Origin: Notolepis coatsorum
Taxonomy: Eukaryota; Chordata; Actinopteri; Aulopiformes; Paralepididae
Assembly: GCA_963971535.1 (NCBI GenBank)
Contig: OZ020589.1
Span: 68,735,239-68,799,238 of the forward strand
Reading direction: 5' to 3'
DNA length: 64,000 bases
The notes beneath the pieces were generated by a model. That model was given only the letters and a program-made list of their open reading frames with translations, did not search any database and was not told the origin of the DNA. Below are positions 22,659-33,936 of this stretch, one piece after another. Numbering within the stretch: the first letter of the stretch is position 1; the number at the start of each line of letters is the position of its first letter. The translations under genes and the position numbers were made by a program.

Positions 22659-22817
22659 CAGGGGCGTAGCTGGAGATTCTGGGCCCCATGAAAGAATCAA
22701 TTTGTGGGCCCCCAATCTATTAAAAAATGTGGGGCCCCCAATCTATAAAAAAATTTGGGGCATTTGCTGGGCCCTTGGAATCATCCTAACCACCCCCCCC
22801 CCCCAGCTACTCCCCTG
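22659..22817. mobile_element. Small hAT-like element
   Basis: Termini CAGGGGCGTAGCTGG and CCAGCTACTCCCCTG are inverse of each other. The interior is a GGGCCCCCAATCTATAAAA duplication and a C-run. The flanks do not show a clean 8-bp duplication. Confidence 0.65.
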
Positions 22818-23160
22818 CACACACCTCTCTCTCTCTCTCAAACAGAGAAATCAAAAGAAATCAGTACATTACAGAAGGAATTTCTTGTACAGTCTTGTAC
22901 AGTGGGTGACAATATTCTCTCTCTCTCTCGCTCTCTCTCTCTCTCATATTCATATATCTAAACCTCGGTCTATCTAGTGTGTGTATACACCAGTATCACT
23001 GACTACCACGGCAAGCCTATAGAAAATGATTCTATTTAATAATAATAATTATTATAATGAATGTCTCTCTCCTCTGTATCTTTCTTTCTTTCTTCTCTCT
23101 CTCTTTCTCTCTTTCTTTCTTTCTTTCTTTCTTTCTTCTCTTCTATTATATTACTATTAT
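22818..23160 (+). repeat. CT-rich microsatellite cluster
   Basis: Separate (CT)n blocks at about 22827-22840 and 22915-22945, and (CTTT)n / (TCTC)n at about 23083-23140. Confidence 0.85.
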
Positions 23161-23971
23161 ATATCTATCTAAATATCTAAACCTCCGTCTATCTAGTCAT
23201 TCTAGTGTGTGTATGCATGGCATCAAATCAAAGTGTGTGTTGCTGTAGGCCTGCCTGTATTGATCAGTCACACTATACCCCCATTCAGCCGTAATTGGTC
23301 CCTGCTGGGCCTTTGTTTCATGGTGTGAATTCTAGTCATTGACATTGACATCACATTGCATTCTGGGAAGGAGTGTAGTTCCCTTATCATTAGCTGAATT
23401 CACTGAATTCTCTTCAGAGGCTCCTGCTGCAAATTGGTAATGACTGTACCAGAATGTTTGATAGGACATTGATTGAAAACTATCGTCTCAAATTTGACAA
23501 TTGATGGCTTATTTTGAAGGTATGAATCTGTAATTTTACATTATGTAACAAAAAAAAGAGAATATTCTTGAGAAGGTGGAGCTAGAAACTCTAGACCTCA
23601 GGGGGTAAGGAACAAAGCCAATATATCCTGTTTGCACGGTGAAGCAAATAAATATCATTTACCAAGAAGACCTGCTTGCATTGCATCATTGGGACATGGA
23701 CGGTTTAGCATCAGACCAAACAAAATAGAACGGCACGTCAGCCAAGTCTATCTACGCTACGGGATCAAATTGCTCAGTAGCTCCGTATAAGACGGGAGCT
23801 CCTTTAATAATTGGTTGAATGCGTGGCAGCCCATGGGACCCAAACAGAGTAAATGAGTCTTACTCTAAAACATACTGATTCACTTATCAAACTGGGACCC
23901 AGAGAGGATCCTAGCCATAAATGATGAAACCATTCCATCCAAGTACTGTATAGGCTAGATGTTATGTGACT
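23161..23971. other. No recognised feature
   Basis: Nothing recognised. No splice-bounded frame stands out. Confidence 0.4.
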
Positions 23972-24420
23972 GATTGAACATTTTATAACAGATTGCAGAA
24001 TGGGTACAATACAGTACGGCTCAATACACACAATTGTTAATGGAATGCAGACCAGAGAAAGACTTTAGTCTTGTTTACATCAGGGTCCCCGATTTTCAAT
24101 TCAGCATAACATATATCACATACAGATAAACAGTACTGTTACATCCAGACATTTATGACATACTAGATCTACAAATATACAGTACTGTTTAAGAGTACAA
24201 CGCCTGTCATATAGACCCTGGCGTTGGAAACTCTGATTAATACAGTTTCTAAAAAGAGAGTATATACATTATATACATTTGAGAGTATATATACATTTGA
24301 GGGGGAAGAAACTGTACATTGGAGGAGGTTGGGTAGGTGGGGTGGGGGGGGGTAAGAAACTGTACATTGGAGGGGTTGGGTAGGTGGGGTGGGGTGGGGG
24401 GGGGGAACTGTACATTAGAG
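23972..24420 (-). mobile_element. CR1/Jockey-type LINE 3' UTR
   Basis: Minus-strand 3' UTR of the same LINE as 17969-19403, with the terminal TTCAATCAGTC end, the CAGGGTCCCC block (as read on plus), and two G-rich TGTACATTGGAGG units at 24305-24415. No coding part is attached. It abuts a plus-strand LINE fragment of the same family. Confidence 0.8.
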
Positions 24421-24427
24421 TTGTACA

Positions 24428-24716
24428 GGAGTTGAGGATGTAGAAACAATTCTCATTGGAGACTGGAACACGGATATGCAACGAATAGATGCACCCGTCT
24501 TCAAGTCATTCAGTAGGTTTTGTGATCTGCATGGCTTCAGCCAGCTAATCACCCAACCCACCCGGGTGTGTGAATCAACACAGACTACCATTGATCTCAT
24601 TCTGACCTCTGACAAGTCCAAGATCTCCAGTAAAGGGGTTATAGCATGCGGGTTAAGCGATCATTATATGATATTCTGTACCCACAAAAAGCTAAAACAA
24701 AAGGCCAGGGCTGTAC
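24428..24716 (+). pseudogene. CR1/Jockey-type LINE endonuclease C-terminal half
   Basis: The frame at 24430-24716 contains ILIGDWNTDMQ (the GDWN active-site block), RVCESTQTTIDLILTS and GLSDHYMIF (the SDH motif), the last third of an apurinic-type endonuclease. It is broken by an inserted element at 24717. The next codons of the same protein (GCHKTVTSRDLKTN) are found at 25950. Confidence 0.85.
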
Positions 24717-25171
24717 GCTAAGCTTTTTCACTAGGGGCACACTTGCCCCTAAATGAGAAATTTAGGGGCAAATAATATTTTTTAGGGGCAAATTTTTAAA
24801 TAACTATTTTACCATTATAGTAGGGCTGGGCGATATGGCCTCTAAATGATATTGCGATATTTTTTGGCCATATCACGATACACAATATATATCGCAATAT
24901 TTTGACATTTCCTAAAGCACTTAAAAATGCTTGATTTAACCCTTTGATGCATACAGTCACGCCAATATGATGATTATAATAAGTCCCTGCAACATATGTT
25001 TGCATTATTAAACCATGAAGATGCTTTAAAAAATAATTTAATGAAAATGTACTAAGAGTAGTCTACTGACACACTAATAAAAAAAATTATTTACATCTAA
25101 GACTATTTATATAAAAACTCTTGGGTGCCCTTTTTTTGCACAGTACTGTGTTTTCTATCCACTTTAGCCAA

Positions 25172-25212
<41 letters not shown>

Positions 25213-25943
25213 CTACTGTGAGAAAATAATAATTACACACAAAGGGATAATGGCTTATAGCAGACTTAATGATTTTAGAATATTTCAGATAATGAAATTA
25301 AATGTTTATCAACTATCCAGTTAGTATTTATACTGTCTGTAACGTTTGGCTACTTTAAATCATTGAATGTAGAGAGAGAGCGAGAGAGAGAGAGGGGGCG
25401 AGAACGCACAAGAGAGCCAGCCCCCCCCCCCCCCCCCCCCCCCGGGTTTTGTTCTAGGTTCGCGTTTTGATCGTCTAAGCTGCCGTAGGTGATGACGTCA
25501 CACTCGAATGTAAACAGGAAGAGTCTAACACGGAGATGGAAAGTCACAGTGGTCGATGATATACAGAAACGAATAACTAATAAATATGAAGTTATGTTTA
25601 AACTTCTGTTGTCAAGCGTTGTCACTTGTCAATATAACCCACCCCCTTTCCTCACTTTTCCACCGTCCCTGCTTCACTCGGGACCACCAGCTAACGTTAG
25701 CCCATTGCTCGTGTCAATTAAATTGCATGTTATTAAATGTCCGCGCTGGTCTGTCTAATGAAATTACAACCGCAACATTATGTCGCCTGTACAGCCCTGG
25801 TTGTAGGCTAATGTTAGTGTAGTGAAATGCGAATGAAGGGGTGAAATCACTATTCGCAAGCTTGCGAGTAGATATAATTTTTCATTCGCACCGGCCAAAT
25901 TAGGGGGCAATTTGCGACGATCTCGTCGCAGCGTACAGGCCTG
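24717..25943. mobile_element. hAT-like element (1.23 kb) inside the LINE
   Basis: Ends AGGGCTGTACGCT and, inverted, AGGCCTGTACGCT. Flanks share AAGGCC (24711-24716 and 25944-25949), and removal restores the LINE reading frame (KQKA/GCHK). The interior is itself composite: a TAGGGCTGGGCGATATGG hAT terminus at 24822, a TA microsatellite at 25190, a segment shared with 42778-42925, and a GGGGGC-family fragment. Confidence 0.65.
25440..25700 (+). mobile_element. GGGGGC-family element fragment
   Basis: Shares GTAAGCTGCCGTAG-type and AATAAATATGAAGTTAT words, CTGTTGTCAAGC and TCAATATAACCCACCCC with the elements at 6055 and 6990. It lacks both termini and follows a 23-C run. Confidence 0.7.
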
Positions 25944-25949
25944 AAGGCC

Positions 25950-26098
25950 GGTTGTCACAAAACAGTCACATCTAGAGACCTCAAAACCAACTCTAGTGAG
26001 GCCTTTAACCTAGAACTGGAGAGACTGGACTGGCCAGAAGAGCTGGCTTGGTTTCAAAACCAAATTCTCAACAGTACTGAACGGCATGGCCCCCCTAA
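25950..26098 (+). pseudogene. CR1/Jockey-type LINE, endonuclease-RT linker
   Basis: Continues the frame broken at 24716: VTSRDLKTNSSEAFNLELE, then LDWPEELAWFQNQIL and ERHGPP. Interrupted at the TAA (26096-26098) where Harbinger-like copy E is inserted; the next residues (KNHQGNKSR) follow at 27238. Confidence 0.8.
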
Positions 26099-27237
26099 GG
26101 CCATGGTTAGACTAGTGTATTCCTGGCGTTTTTTTATACGTTTTTGACGACGTTTCATGTCCCTATTACACAGAAATGCGTTTGGCGTTTTTTTGTGGAT
26201 ACGGCTGAAACGCAAAATTGTGTTTGCGTTTGGAGATACGCAAAAAAAACGCGTCGACAACAGCGTGTAGTCAGCACGGAGCCGTTGTTGCGAAAACGCC
26301 CATGCGCAGTAGATACCATCTACGTGCCCTTCCGGTGACAACAGTGTGTGTGTTTGGGACATTGCTCTGTGTCCCAAATAGCTTCAGCTACCATGTGTTG
26401 TCAAGTTATTGTTATAAGGACCCCAGTCCAAGCTACAACAGTCTGCATTCCCTTAACAATTGTTTGTATTGAGCCGTTTTGTATTGTACCCATATGCAAT
26501 ATGTTAAATAAAGTTTACATCCATTCATTCTGCTAGCATTACCGATTGCATGAGCAGCTGGCTAACGTGAGCTATCAGGATTCAGACCCTGTTAGCTCAG
26601 TAGAGCTCCTGTTTCAACTTAACAAGCATTAAACAAAATGGCCCAGTCATCTATTCACCTTTGTTTAATACACAGTGTTGTCTCTAATGTTATCTAACTA
26701 CTGATAGCTCGCGATATCATCAGTTTTGGTGCTGGCTAAGTAGCGTGAGCTAACGTTAGCTTCTAGCCACAATGCTATATTGTTATAATGGCATACTCCA
26801 TTGACGTTAGCATGCAGCTAACAATGCTACCGATCTTTTTTTAGACTAAACTATCCGCTCTTGGTGGTCACTTGTGTTGATGTTAGTTTTGTTTCATCAA
26901 CAAATGACAGGCAGAACACACAGTGAATGTATCCGTTTTGTTTATTGCACTTTTATTAGGCTTTGCTGAAAAAGAATTGCTGCATTGGGTAACTAGGCAA
27001 AAGATGGTGGCCGCCTTGTTGACATTTGCTTTGCAGGCACATTCAAGTTCTGATTGGTTGAAATTGCCTTCATGTTTGCCACCTACTGCCACCTACTGCT
27101 TTGGCAGTGTACTACATCAGTGTGCTCGGGTGACAAAAACGAAGAAAAAAAAGAAAGTGTGACTCGAGGCGCACGACGTCGCGGCGAAATGCATATGACG
27201 ACGATACGAAAATGATACGAAAGGTGTAACCACCGCC
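26099..27237 (+). mobile_element. Harbinger-like element, copy E (1139 bp)
   Basis: Starts GGCCATGGTTAGACTAGTG, ends GGTGTAACCACCGCC, TAA on both sides (26096-26098 and 27238-27240). Contains the LINE tail with AATAAA at about 26418-26535. It interrupts a LINE reading frame that rejoins when one TAA is kept, so the boundaries are certain to the base. Confidence 0.9.
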
Positions 27238-27294
27238 TAAGAACCACCAGGGTAATAAATCGCGCTGAGCCGTGGATGCACTCAGAAATACTGA

Positions 27295-27418
27295 ATGAAT
27301 GAAAACTTTATTTAACAGATTGCAGAATGGGTACAATACAGTACGGCTCAATACACACAATTGTTAACGGGATGCAGACCTGAAAAAGACGTTTGTCTTG
27401 TTTCCATCAGGGTCCCCC
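27295..27418 (-). mobile_element. Very short LINE tail inserted antisense into a LINE of its own family
   Basis: 124 bp of the CR1/Jockey LINE 3' end on the minus strand, ending in ATTCATTCA units. Flanked by ACTGA, so it looks like an extreme 5'-truncated retrotransposition. The host LINE frame continues across it (HSEI / TAMKTRD). Confidence 0.8.
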
Positions 27419-28790
27419 TACTGACCGCTATGAAAACCAGAGACAAAAAAATGCTCTGAGTTTCGTAAAATTCAGTCAAAGCTTACCAAAAGCTCGAGAA
27501 ATTGCAAGAGTAACCCCCCTGCACAAAAAGGGCAGCAAATTAGACCCAGGCAACTACCGCCCTGTTTCTATTCTTACCGCCATCTCGAAAGTCATGGAAA
27601 AAATAGTATACGAACAGGTCGAAAAGTACCTTGCAGGAAAAAAATCGATCTTCGAATTCCAATCTGTCTTCAGAACATCCCACTCCACTGACACATGCCT
27701 TCTCTATTTGAACGACCACATCAAACAAGAGGTGGACGCGGGCAAATACTGTGGCATGGTCATCCTACCTGGAGGGGAGAGAACAGATGGTGGAGGTAAA
27801 CGGTACCCTACCCCCCCCCAGTGAGCTGTACTACCAAGGAAGCGTACTAGGACCGCTACTGTTCCTAATTTATGCAAATGACATGTCGTCAGCTTGTGAT
27901 AGCAACTTGTTCCTGTTCACGGACGACTCAGCCTTGCTGGTCTCTGACGAGAACAAGTTACAGGTTGAAAAAACCCTCAGCTCGGAACTAGGCAAAATCT
28001 GCACCTGGCTCGCTGACAAACTATCATTACACCTGGGTAAAACAGAGTCCATTCTCTTCAGTTCAAATAACAAACTCAGCAAGGCCGACGGCTTCTCTGT
28101 TACAGTGGGTGACAATATTGTCACAATGAAAGATGAAATTACATACCTAGGTTCCATCCTAGAGGCAAATCTTTCCTGTGACAAAATGGCATCCAATGTA
28201 ATAAAAAAGTCAACCAACGAACTAGTTTCTTGTACCGGATCACCTCTCTGGTAAACAAGTATACCCTGAAGACTCTGGCAGGAGCACTCATTCAAGGGTA
28301 CTATGACTATGCTTGCACCTCATGGTACCAAAGCACCTCAAAGGCGCTAAAAACAAAATTACAAACATCACAAAACAAACTGGTCAGACTACTGCTTGAC
28401 CTTACTCGTAGAACCCACCTCACCCCTGCCCACTTTGACAACCTAGGATGGCTTAGAGTAGACAACAGAGTACAGCAACTTGCAATGGGCCTGGTCTACA
28501 AGATAAGGTACCGATGTACATGTCAAAATACTTCCCAAAGTTCAGTGAATACCATGACCACAACACCAGAGGGAGCTCCACAAATCATGTTAAACCCAGA
28601 TTCGGCTCAAACAAGGGACTAAACACGTTTCGCAATTATGCCACATCAATGTGGAACGCCCTACCCACAGCTGTAAAGGAATGTGAATCACTACCCACTT
28701 TTAAAACCACTCTCAAGAAGCACCTACGGGAGACTGCAATTCGAAACTGGCCGCTGTAAATGTCCTAACCCAACCCCTTCCAATGTACAG
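27419..28790 (+). pseudogene. CR1/Jockey-type LINE reverse transcriptase, damaged
   Basis: Begins in the polymerase N-terminal region (ARVTPLHKKGSKLDPGNYRP, VSILTAISKVMEKIV), then HSTDTCLLYLNDHI. A deletion of about 100 bp after GKYCGMVI (27762) removes motif A with its catalytic aspartate, present in the copy at 41514. Motif C reads FTDD instead of FADD. The C-terminal part follows in other frames to 28758. It ends in a partial 3' UTR. Inactive. Confidence 0.9.
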
Positions 28791-28849
28791 TAAATGTCCT
28801 AACCCAGTAATACACGAGACCCTCTTCTTGGAACCAAGTAAGGTTTCGT

Positions 28850-29245
28850 CGATAATCCAATGTACAGTTACAGTTTCGAATTGCAGCCTCCCGTAGGTGC
28901 TCTTTGAGAGCGGTTTTGAAGGCAAGTAGTGATTCACATTCCTTTACAGCTGTGGGTAGGGCATTCCACATTGATGTGGCATAATTGCGAAACGTGTTTA
29001 GTCCCTTGTTTGAGACTTTGAGCCGAATCTGGGTTTAACATGATTTGTGGAGCGTTGTCTGGTGTTGTGGTCGTGGTATTCACTGACCTTTGGGAAGTAT
29101 TTTGACATACATGGGTACCTTAGTGGTGTAGTGTATAGACCAGGCCCATTGCAAGTTGCTGTACTCTGTCGTCTACTCTAAGTCATCCTAGGTTGTCAAA
29201 GTGGGCAGGGGTGAGGTGGGTTTTAGGAGTGAGGTTAAGCAGCAC
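28850..29245 (-). pseudogene. CR1/Jockey-type LINE, C-terminal fragment
   Basis: Inverse copy of the polymerase C terminus (MWNALPTAVKECESL, LKEHLREAAIRN). It faces the plus-strand copy tail to tail with about 60 bp between. It ends abruptly at 29245, next to a perfect hairpin. Confidence 0.85.
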
Positions 29246-29274
29246 TTGTATCCCTGACAAACAGGGATACAAGT
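29244..29274. repeat. Perfect 13-bp hairpin at a LINE boundary
   Basis: ACTTGTATCCCTG (29244-29256) and its exact inverse at 29262-29274 enclose a 5-base loop, ACAAA. Confidence 0.9.
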
Positions 29275-30594
29275 GTATACGCCTGCTTATTTTTGACTGA
29301 TGCGTTAATGTCACTTATATTCTGTGCTCAGTTAGGGTCTACATTACTGAAGGAGCAGTGGTTATGAATAATCTCAATTTATTCTACCACATACAGTACA
29401 TGTGTGGAATTTATTCTGTTTTCTTTTTCTTACTTACAGTTAATGTATTTAGTTTGTCTTGCTTTCTTTCATGATCATTATATACATGACAACTTGATAA
29501 ATGTCGTCAATATTTGCTAGCTAGAGAGTAGTGCATGTTCACAAAATACTGCACAGGAATAACAGCTTGCCATTCCCCTTTAAGTTGAAGAATGTTTTAA
29601 TTCAAGATATGGTTGACCGCAGCTCTCCCAACTCTTGTGAAGTGCACTCATAACACTTTGAACTACAGACAGCACTAAAATGAAAATCAAAAGGGCCTTG
29701 ATATAGCAAATCAAAGTGTTCTAGTCAAAGGAACAAAATACCCCTATTATTCAAGCTATATTAAGGGGAAAAGGCAAACGCACGCAGGCACGCACGCGGA
29801 AAAACAGGCACAAACACAAACATGTAATAAACTGGTAAAGCAGATCTGCCCCCGAGCTAAGCATGTTTAGATTGTTCTGCAGCGACAGCTATTGAATGGC
29901 AGCTGTAATTGTAGTATCAGTTTGTCTGGCTGGCTGTGTACCTATACCTACACATCTACATTCTGAGACCAGAATGGCACTCATTGTGCTTTTGTTATGT
30001 TTTTTTCCCCACTGCTGCTGCTATGGAGGCAGAGTGTGTTAAATAACTACCTCCTAGAAACGAACATAAAGATGGCAGTTAGACATTAGTGACAGTTTGT
30101 TACAACAGTCCAGACAGACTGTTATGACATAGCGTATCAAGCTGTTGGGACGGCATGTGCTATATAAGCTGTTTGTATATTTTATATGATGGCTTAAGTC
30201 AGATAGATGTTTTTTTTTCATGGCCAAGCTACCTGCCCACACACCCCTCACACGGACCTAAACAGACAACACAAAAACAATCTACATGCACATATACTGG
30301 GGCATGCCCATATGGCATGCTACACACATACTGTGATTATTGTATTATATGTATAGCTATATTGTACTGTAGTATATTTAGAGCCATACTCTGAGCTACT
30401 TCAACATTTATACATTTTTTATTACTTTATACTATTTCAATGGCTTGTATTTACTTTTATCCTATTCTTGTATTTAAACTCTGGCCAGGTGGAGCAGTAT
30501 GTTTTTGGTCACGTGTGCCTTGTCTGTCTCTCTATCCACAGCTAATATCACATACTACCAGGCCAATCAGCCTAATGTTTGCTGTACAATGTTT
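29275..30594. other. No recognised gene
   Basis: AT-rich apparently unique sequence. I see no splice-bounded frame or complete repeat. Confidence 0.4.
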
Positions 30595-30798
30595 GCCTCC
30601 AGTTTTTCAAAAGTTTTTGACACGCCTCAGCTTCTGAGCTGAAGGCGTGTTTTTGCGGACCTCCCAAACTTTCAAACTTCTTAGATGAAGGAATGGGTAC
30701 AATAGGAGACACGCCTCCAGTTTTTCAAAAGTTTTTGACACGCCTCAGCTTCTGAGCTGAAGGCGTGTTTTTGCGGACCTCCCAAACTTTCAAACTTT
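30595..30798. repeat. Tandem duplication (118-bp period) of a hairpin sequence
   Basis: 85 bp starting GCCTCCAGTTTTTCAAAAG at 30595 recur without a visible change at 30713. Each copy contains ACACGCCTCAGCT, TCTG, AGCTGAAGGCGTGT, a near-perfect hairpin with one bulged A. Confidence 0.9.
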
Positions 30799-30848
30799 AG
30801 ACTGTTTTCTTTATATGTTTTTCTTTTTCTTTCTTTCTACCACAAGAC

Positions 30849-31002
30849 GCGGCCACTGATGGGTCCATGGGACTTGGATAAGTCCTGTGGACCCAACTCT
30901 GGCCACTGACCACATGAGCGAACGGGTACATACGCACACAATACACGGCCACTGATGGATCCATGGGACTTGGTAAAGCACTATGGACCCAACTATGACC
31001 AC
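30849..31002. repeat. Two diverged hairpin units
   Basis: Units at 30849-30907 and 30945-31002 begin CGGCCACTGATGG and hold GGGTCCATGGGACTTGG with its inverse AAGTCCTGTGGACCC, so each folds on itself. They follow the duplication at 30595-30798. Confidence 0.75.
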
Positions 31003-31199
31003 TGATAAAAACGTAACTACACTAGCATTATAAAACCTAAACATTGCTACCTACCATACAAGTGCATTGGTTTAGTGCACTTCCGGTTGCCACTGAGCGG
31101 AAATGTTTGTGCGGACCTGTTCTCCCAAACTGGTAAGCAAATGACTGTTTTTACGTTATTTTCATTTTTACGTTACTATTATTATTATTATTTTTCTTT

Positions 31200-31316
31200 T
31201 TTTTAAACATTGATCTTAACTGATCACTATGACTTTATTGCTTTTATCGTTATATATGCCTATAATTGTGTACAGCACTTTGAGCTACATGATATGTATG
31301 AAAGGTGCTTTATAAA

Positions 31317-31345
<29 letters not shown>
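31200..31345 (+). mobile_element. L2-type LINE 3' end with TTAC repeats
   Basis: CACTTTGAGCTACATG then GTATGAAAGGTGCTTTATAA and a (CTTA)n run to 31345. Confidence 0.6.
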
Positions 31346-31349
<4 letters not shown>

Positions 31350-31470
31350 GCTGACAGCAGAGCTGGTTACGAGGGCCATTTCATGTATGCACGAGGAGAC
31401 ATAATAATGATAATCTAGCATTGATTTCAAGATGATTAGGTAATCAGCCGAAAAATTACAACGTGATAAC

Positions 31471-31813
31471 TAGGGAGGGGTACCGTTCACATTTGAACCG
31501 ATACGGTACCGGTACCTGTGAATCGATACCGGTACCTTTTTTCTGTACTTTGGTCCAAATTTTTTTTATCTACCTACCTCAGTTGTGAAAAAAAATTAAT
31601 CCAAACTTCAAATAATCACATTTTCGGCTTGCCATTGCCCAGACTGCTTTGTTGTCAAGGCAAATCCTAGGTAAGCGTATATTGTGCGTGTAAACGTTGA
31701 CATCATTTTTTTTTTCTTTTTCTTTTACGGTATCTCACGTGAATCGATACTCTGTAGTACCGACGTGTTTAAGTAAGTACCTTTAAAAGTACAGAATTCA
31801 TTACCCATCCCTA
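31471..31813. mobile_element. Non-autonomous hAT element (343 bp)
   Basis: Starts TAGGGAGGGGTACCG, ends TTACCCATCCCTA, flanked by GTGATAAC at 31463-31470 and 31814-31821. Its ends match those of the 4.9-kb hAT at 14732 (TAGGGATGGGTACCG), so it is probably a deletion derivative of that family. The target site lies in a copy of repeat family X. Confidence 0.9.
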
Positions 31814-31839
31814 GTGATAACTGGATTACACTAAAATGC

Positions 31840-31912
31840 TATGTACAGAACTTGTAAGTCGCTTTGGATAAAAGCGTCAGCTAAATGACTAAATGTAAAT
31901 GTAAAATGCCTT
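31840..31912 (+). mobile_element. SINE/LINE tail of the common fish type
   Basis: TTGTAAGTCGCTTTGGATA then AAAGCGTCAGCTAAATGAC and a TAAATG run, the shared 3' tail of several fish SINEs. No tRNA head is attached. Confidence 0.6.
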
Positions 31913-33936
31913 TTTCTCGTCTTTTCATGGAATTACTCAGAATCACTCAAACTATACTCCTATTCAAAACAGTATAAAACGAAAATGTACGGATGAAAAA
32001 ACTATCTGTTTTTTGCATGTTGACCAGAAGCAACTCACTGACAGTCGACAGCGTTATTAGATCCATAGCTATTAGGGGTGTAACGGTACACAAAAACCAC
32101 GGTACATACCTCGGTTTTGAAGTCAAGGTTCGGTACGGTTTTCAGTACAGTGGGGAAGTTTGTCTTTCCATGTTCCACTCAGGGGTGATGTAGTGTGCAG
32201 TAACTAATTGTACTTGTGTAGGGCTGTCAACAATTTTTTATTTTTTTTTAATCAAATTTTTTTATTATTCTTTTTTACATGAAAACAAAACACAATACAG
32301 TAACCATAATAATAATAAACAGAACTTCACAGGGAGATAACATGTCAACAAATATTCTATAGGTATCATAATGTACTTAGAAGTACATGCCTGTTCGCAC
32401 ACACACGAAACACGTGCACTCACACATAAAACATGCACACATAAAACACATCCATACTAAACGCACACATAAAACACAAAATAAACATACACACTCCACA
32501 CAGTTCATCAGTACACTGGGTGCTATCGTGGACCAGGAGTTGACTCCCTAACCGCCACTTCTGCTGTATATAGTACAACATGTGAATATGTGAGCCATGT
32601 CTTTGTTGTTTTGTCTTTTGTCATGTCTTGATAATGTACTTTTATAGTTTATATTATGTCTTTATTATTTTTACTATCATTTCTGTTGTTATTATTGTTA
32701 GTGTTATTGTTGTTAGTGTCTCTATTATTATTACCGTAAATCTATTGTATTGTGATGTCTTGTTCTATGTATGTTTTGAAAAAGAGAAAATAAAAACATT
32801 TAACAGAACAAATATTCTATATTGAAATTAATAATCGACTTAGAATAATTTTTATTTAAAACATTTTTTTACATTAGATTGTGAAAAAAACAGCCCCGCT
32901 GGGTGGTCGTTAGTGGTTAACATACCGTTGTATTCGTTCGGTACACTACACAGCCAGGGGGCGAAATTTAAGCCCGCCGCCCGCCAGGGGCGCTCAGTTT
33001 TTACCTTTGGCGCTTGCCACTGGGAGGTCTGCCCGCCGTGTGGCGTGTAGACGTGTAGTTCATAACGATACTCTTATTTTGAAAATCTGCGCGAGTCTCA
33101 TTTCCGCCCCAAGCGCAGCTAGAGTCATAATATCGAGGGCTCGGGCAGTTAGCAACATTCAGTTCGTATGATATTCTTATTTTGAAAAAAAACGTGGCAA
33201 CGAGTCATATCCGCCCAGCCGGGCCAGCCCTGCAGCGGGATACTATTGGCTTCTGCTCGTATCAACACAGAGGCAGTCTGCTCTAGTCTAGATCGGACCT
33301 CCATGAGCTACCGTTACTGTTTAAACAATGACCCAGTCAACTATTCACTTTTAGTTTAATACATGACGAGGCATTGTCTAACGGTATCTAGCTGGCTAGC
33401 TACTGATAGCTGCTGATATCAACAAATGCTCCAGCAATAGTTGACTCGAGTGCATAATACCTCCGTTCCCTCGTTAGCTAGCTCACGTTAGCTAGCTCAC
33501 ATTAGCTCTATATGTCCCAGTAAACTAAATTGTCTTAACGTTATCTAGCGGGCTAGCAGTAGCTACAGATAGCTCCTGATATCAATGTCTTATAACATTG
33601 ATTCAATGCGTATTCTAGCTGAGGGCTTGATGAATGTGATTTGACCAAAGAACTGTAACATTATACCAATATGGTCCAGCTGCAGCGCCGGAGAATCCTT
33701 GCATGCTGAATGTAGAGTATTAGTATAGGGTCTAGCTGCATCGCCGGAGAATCCTTGCTGGAGCTGGAGGCTACTCAAGTATACACAGACAGTGGAGCTG
33801 TTTGCAGATAGCGAGCATTTTGACTTATTGCGTGGTGGCGATGTCTCGCAGATAATACAACTACAAGTATGATTATATAATATATATTTTATTTAAAAAA
33901 AAAAAAATTATATAAAATATATATATATTTTTTTAA

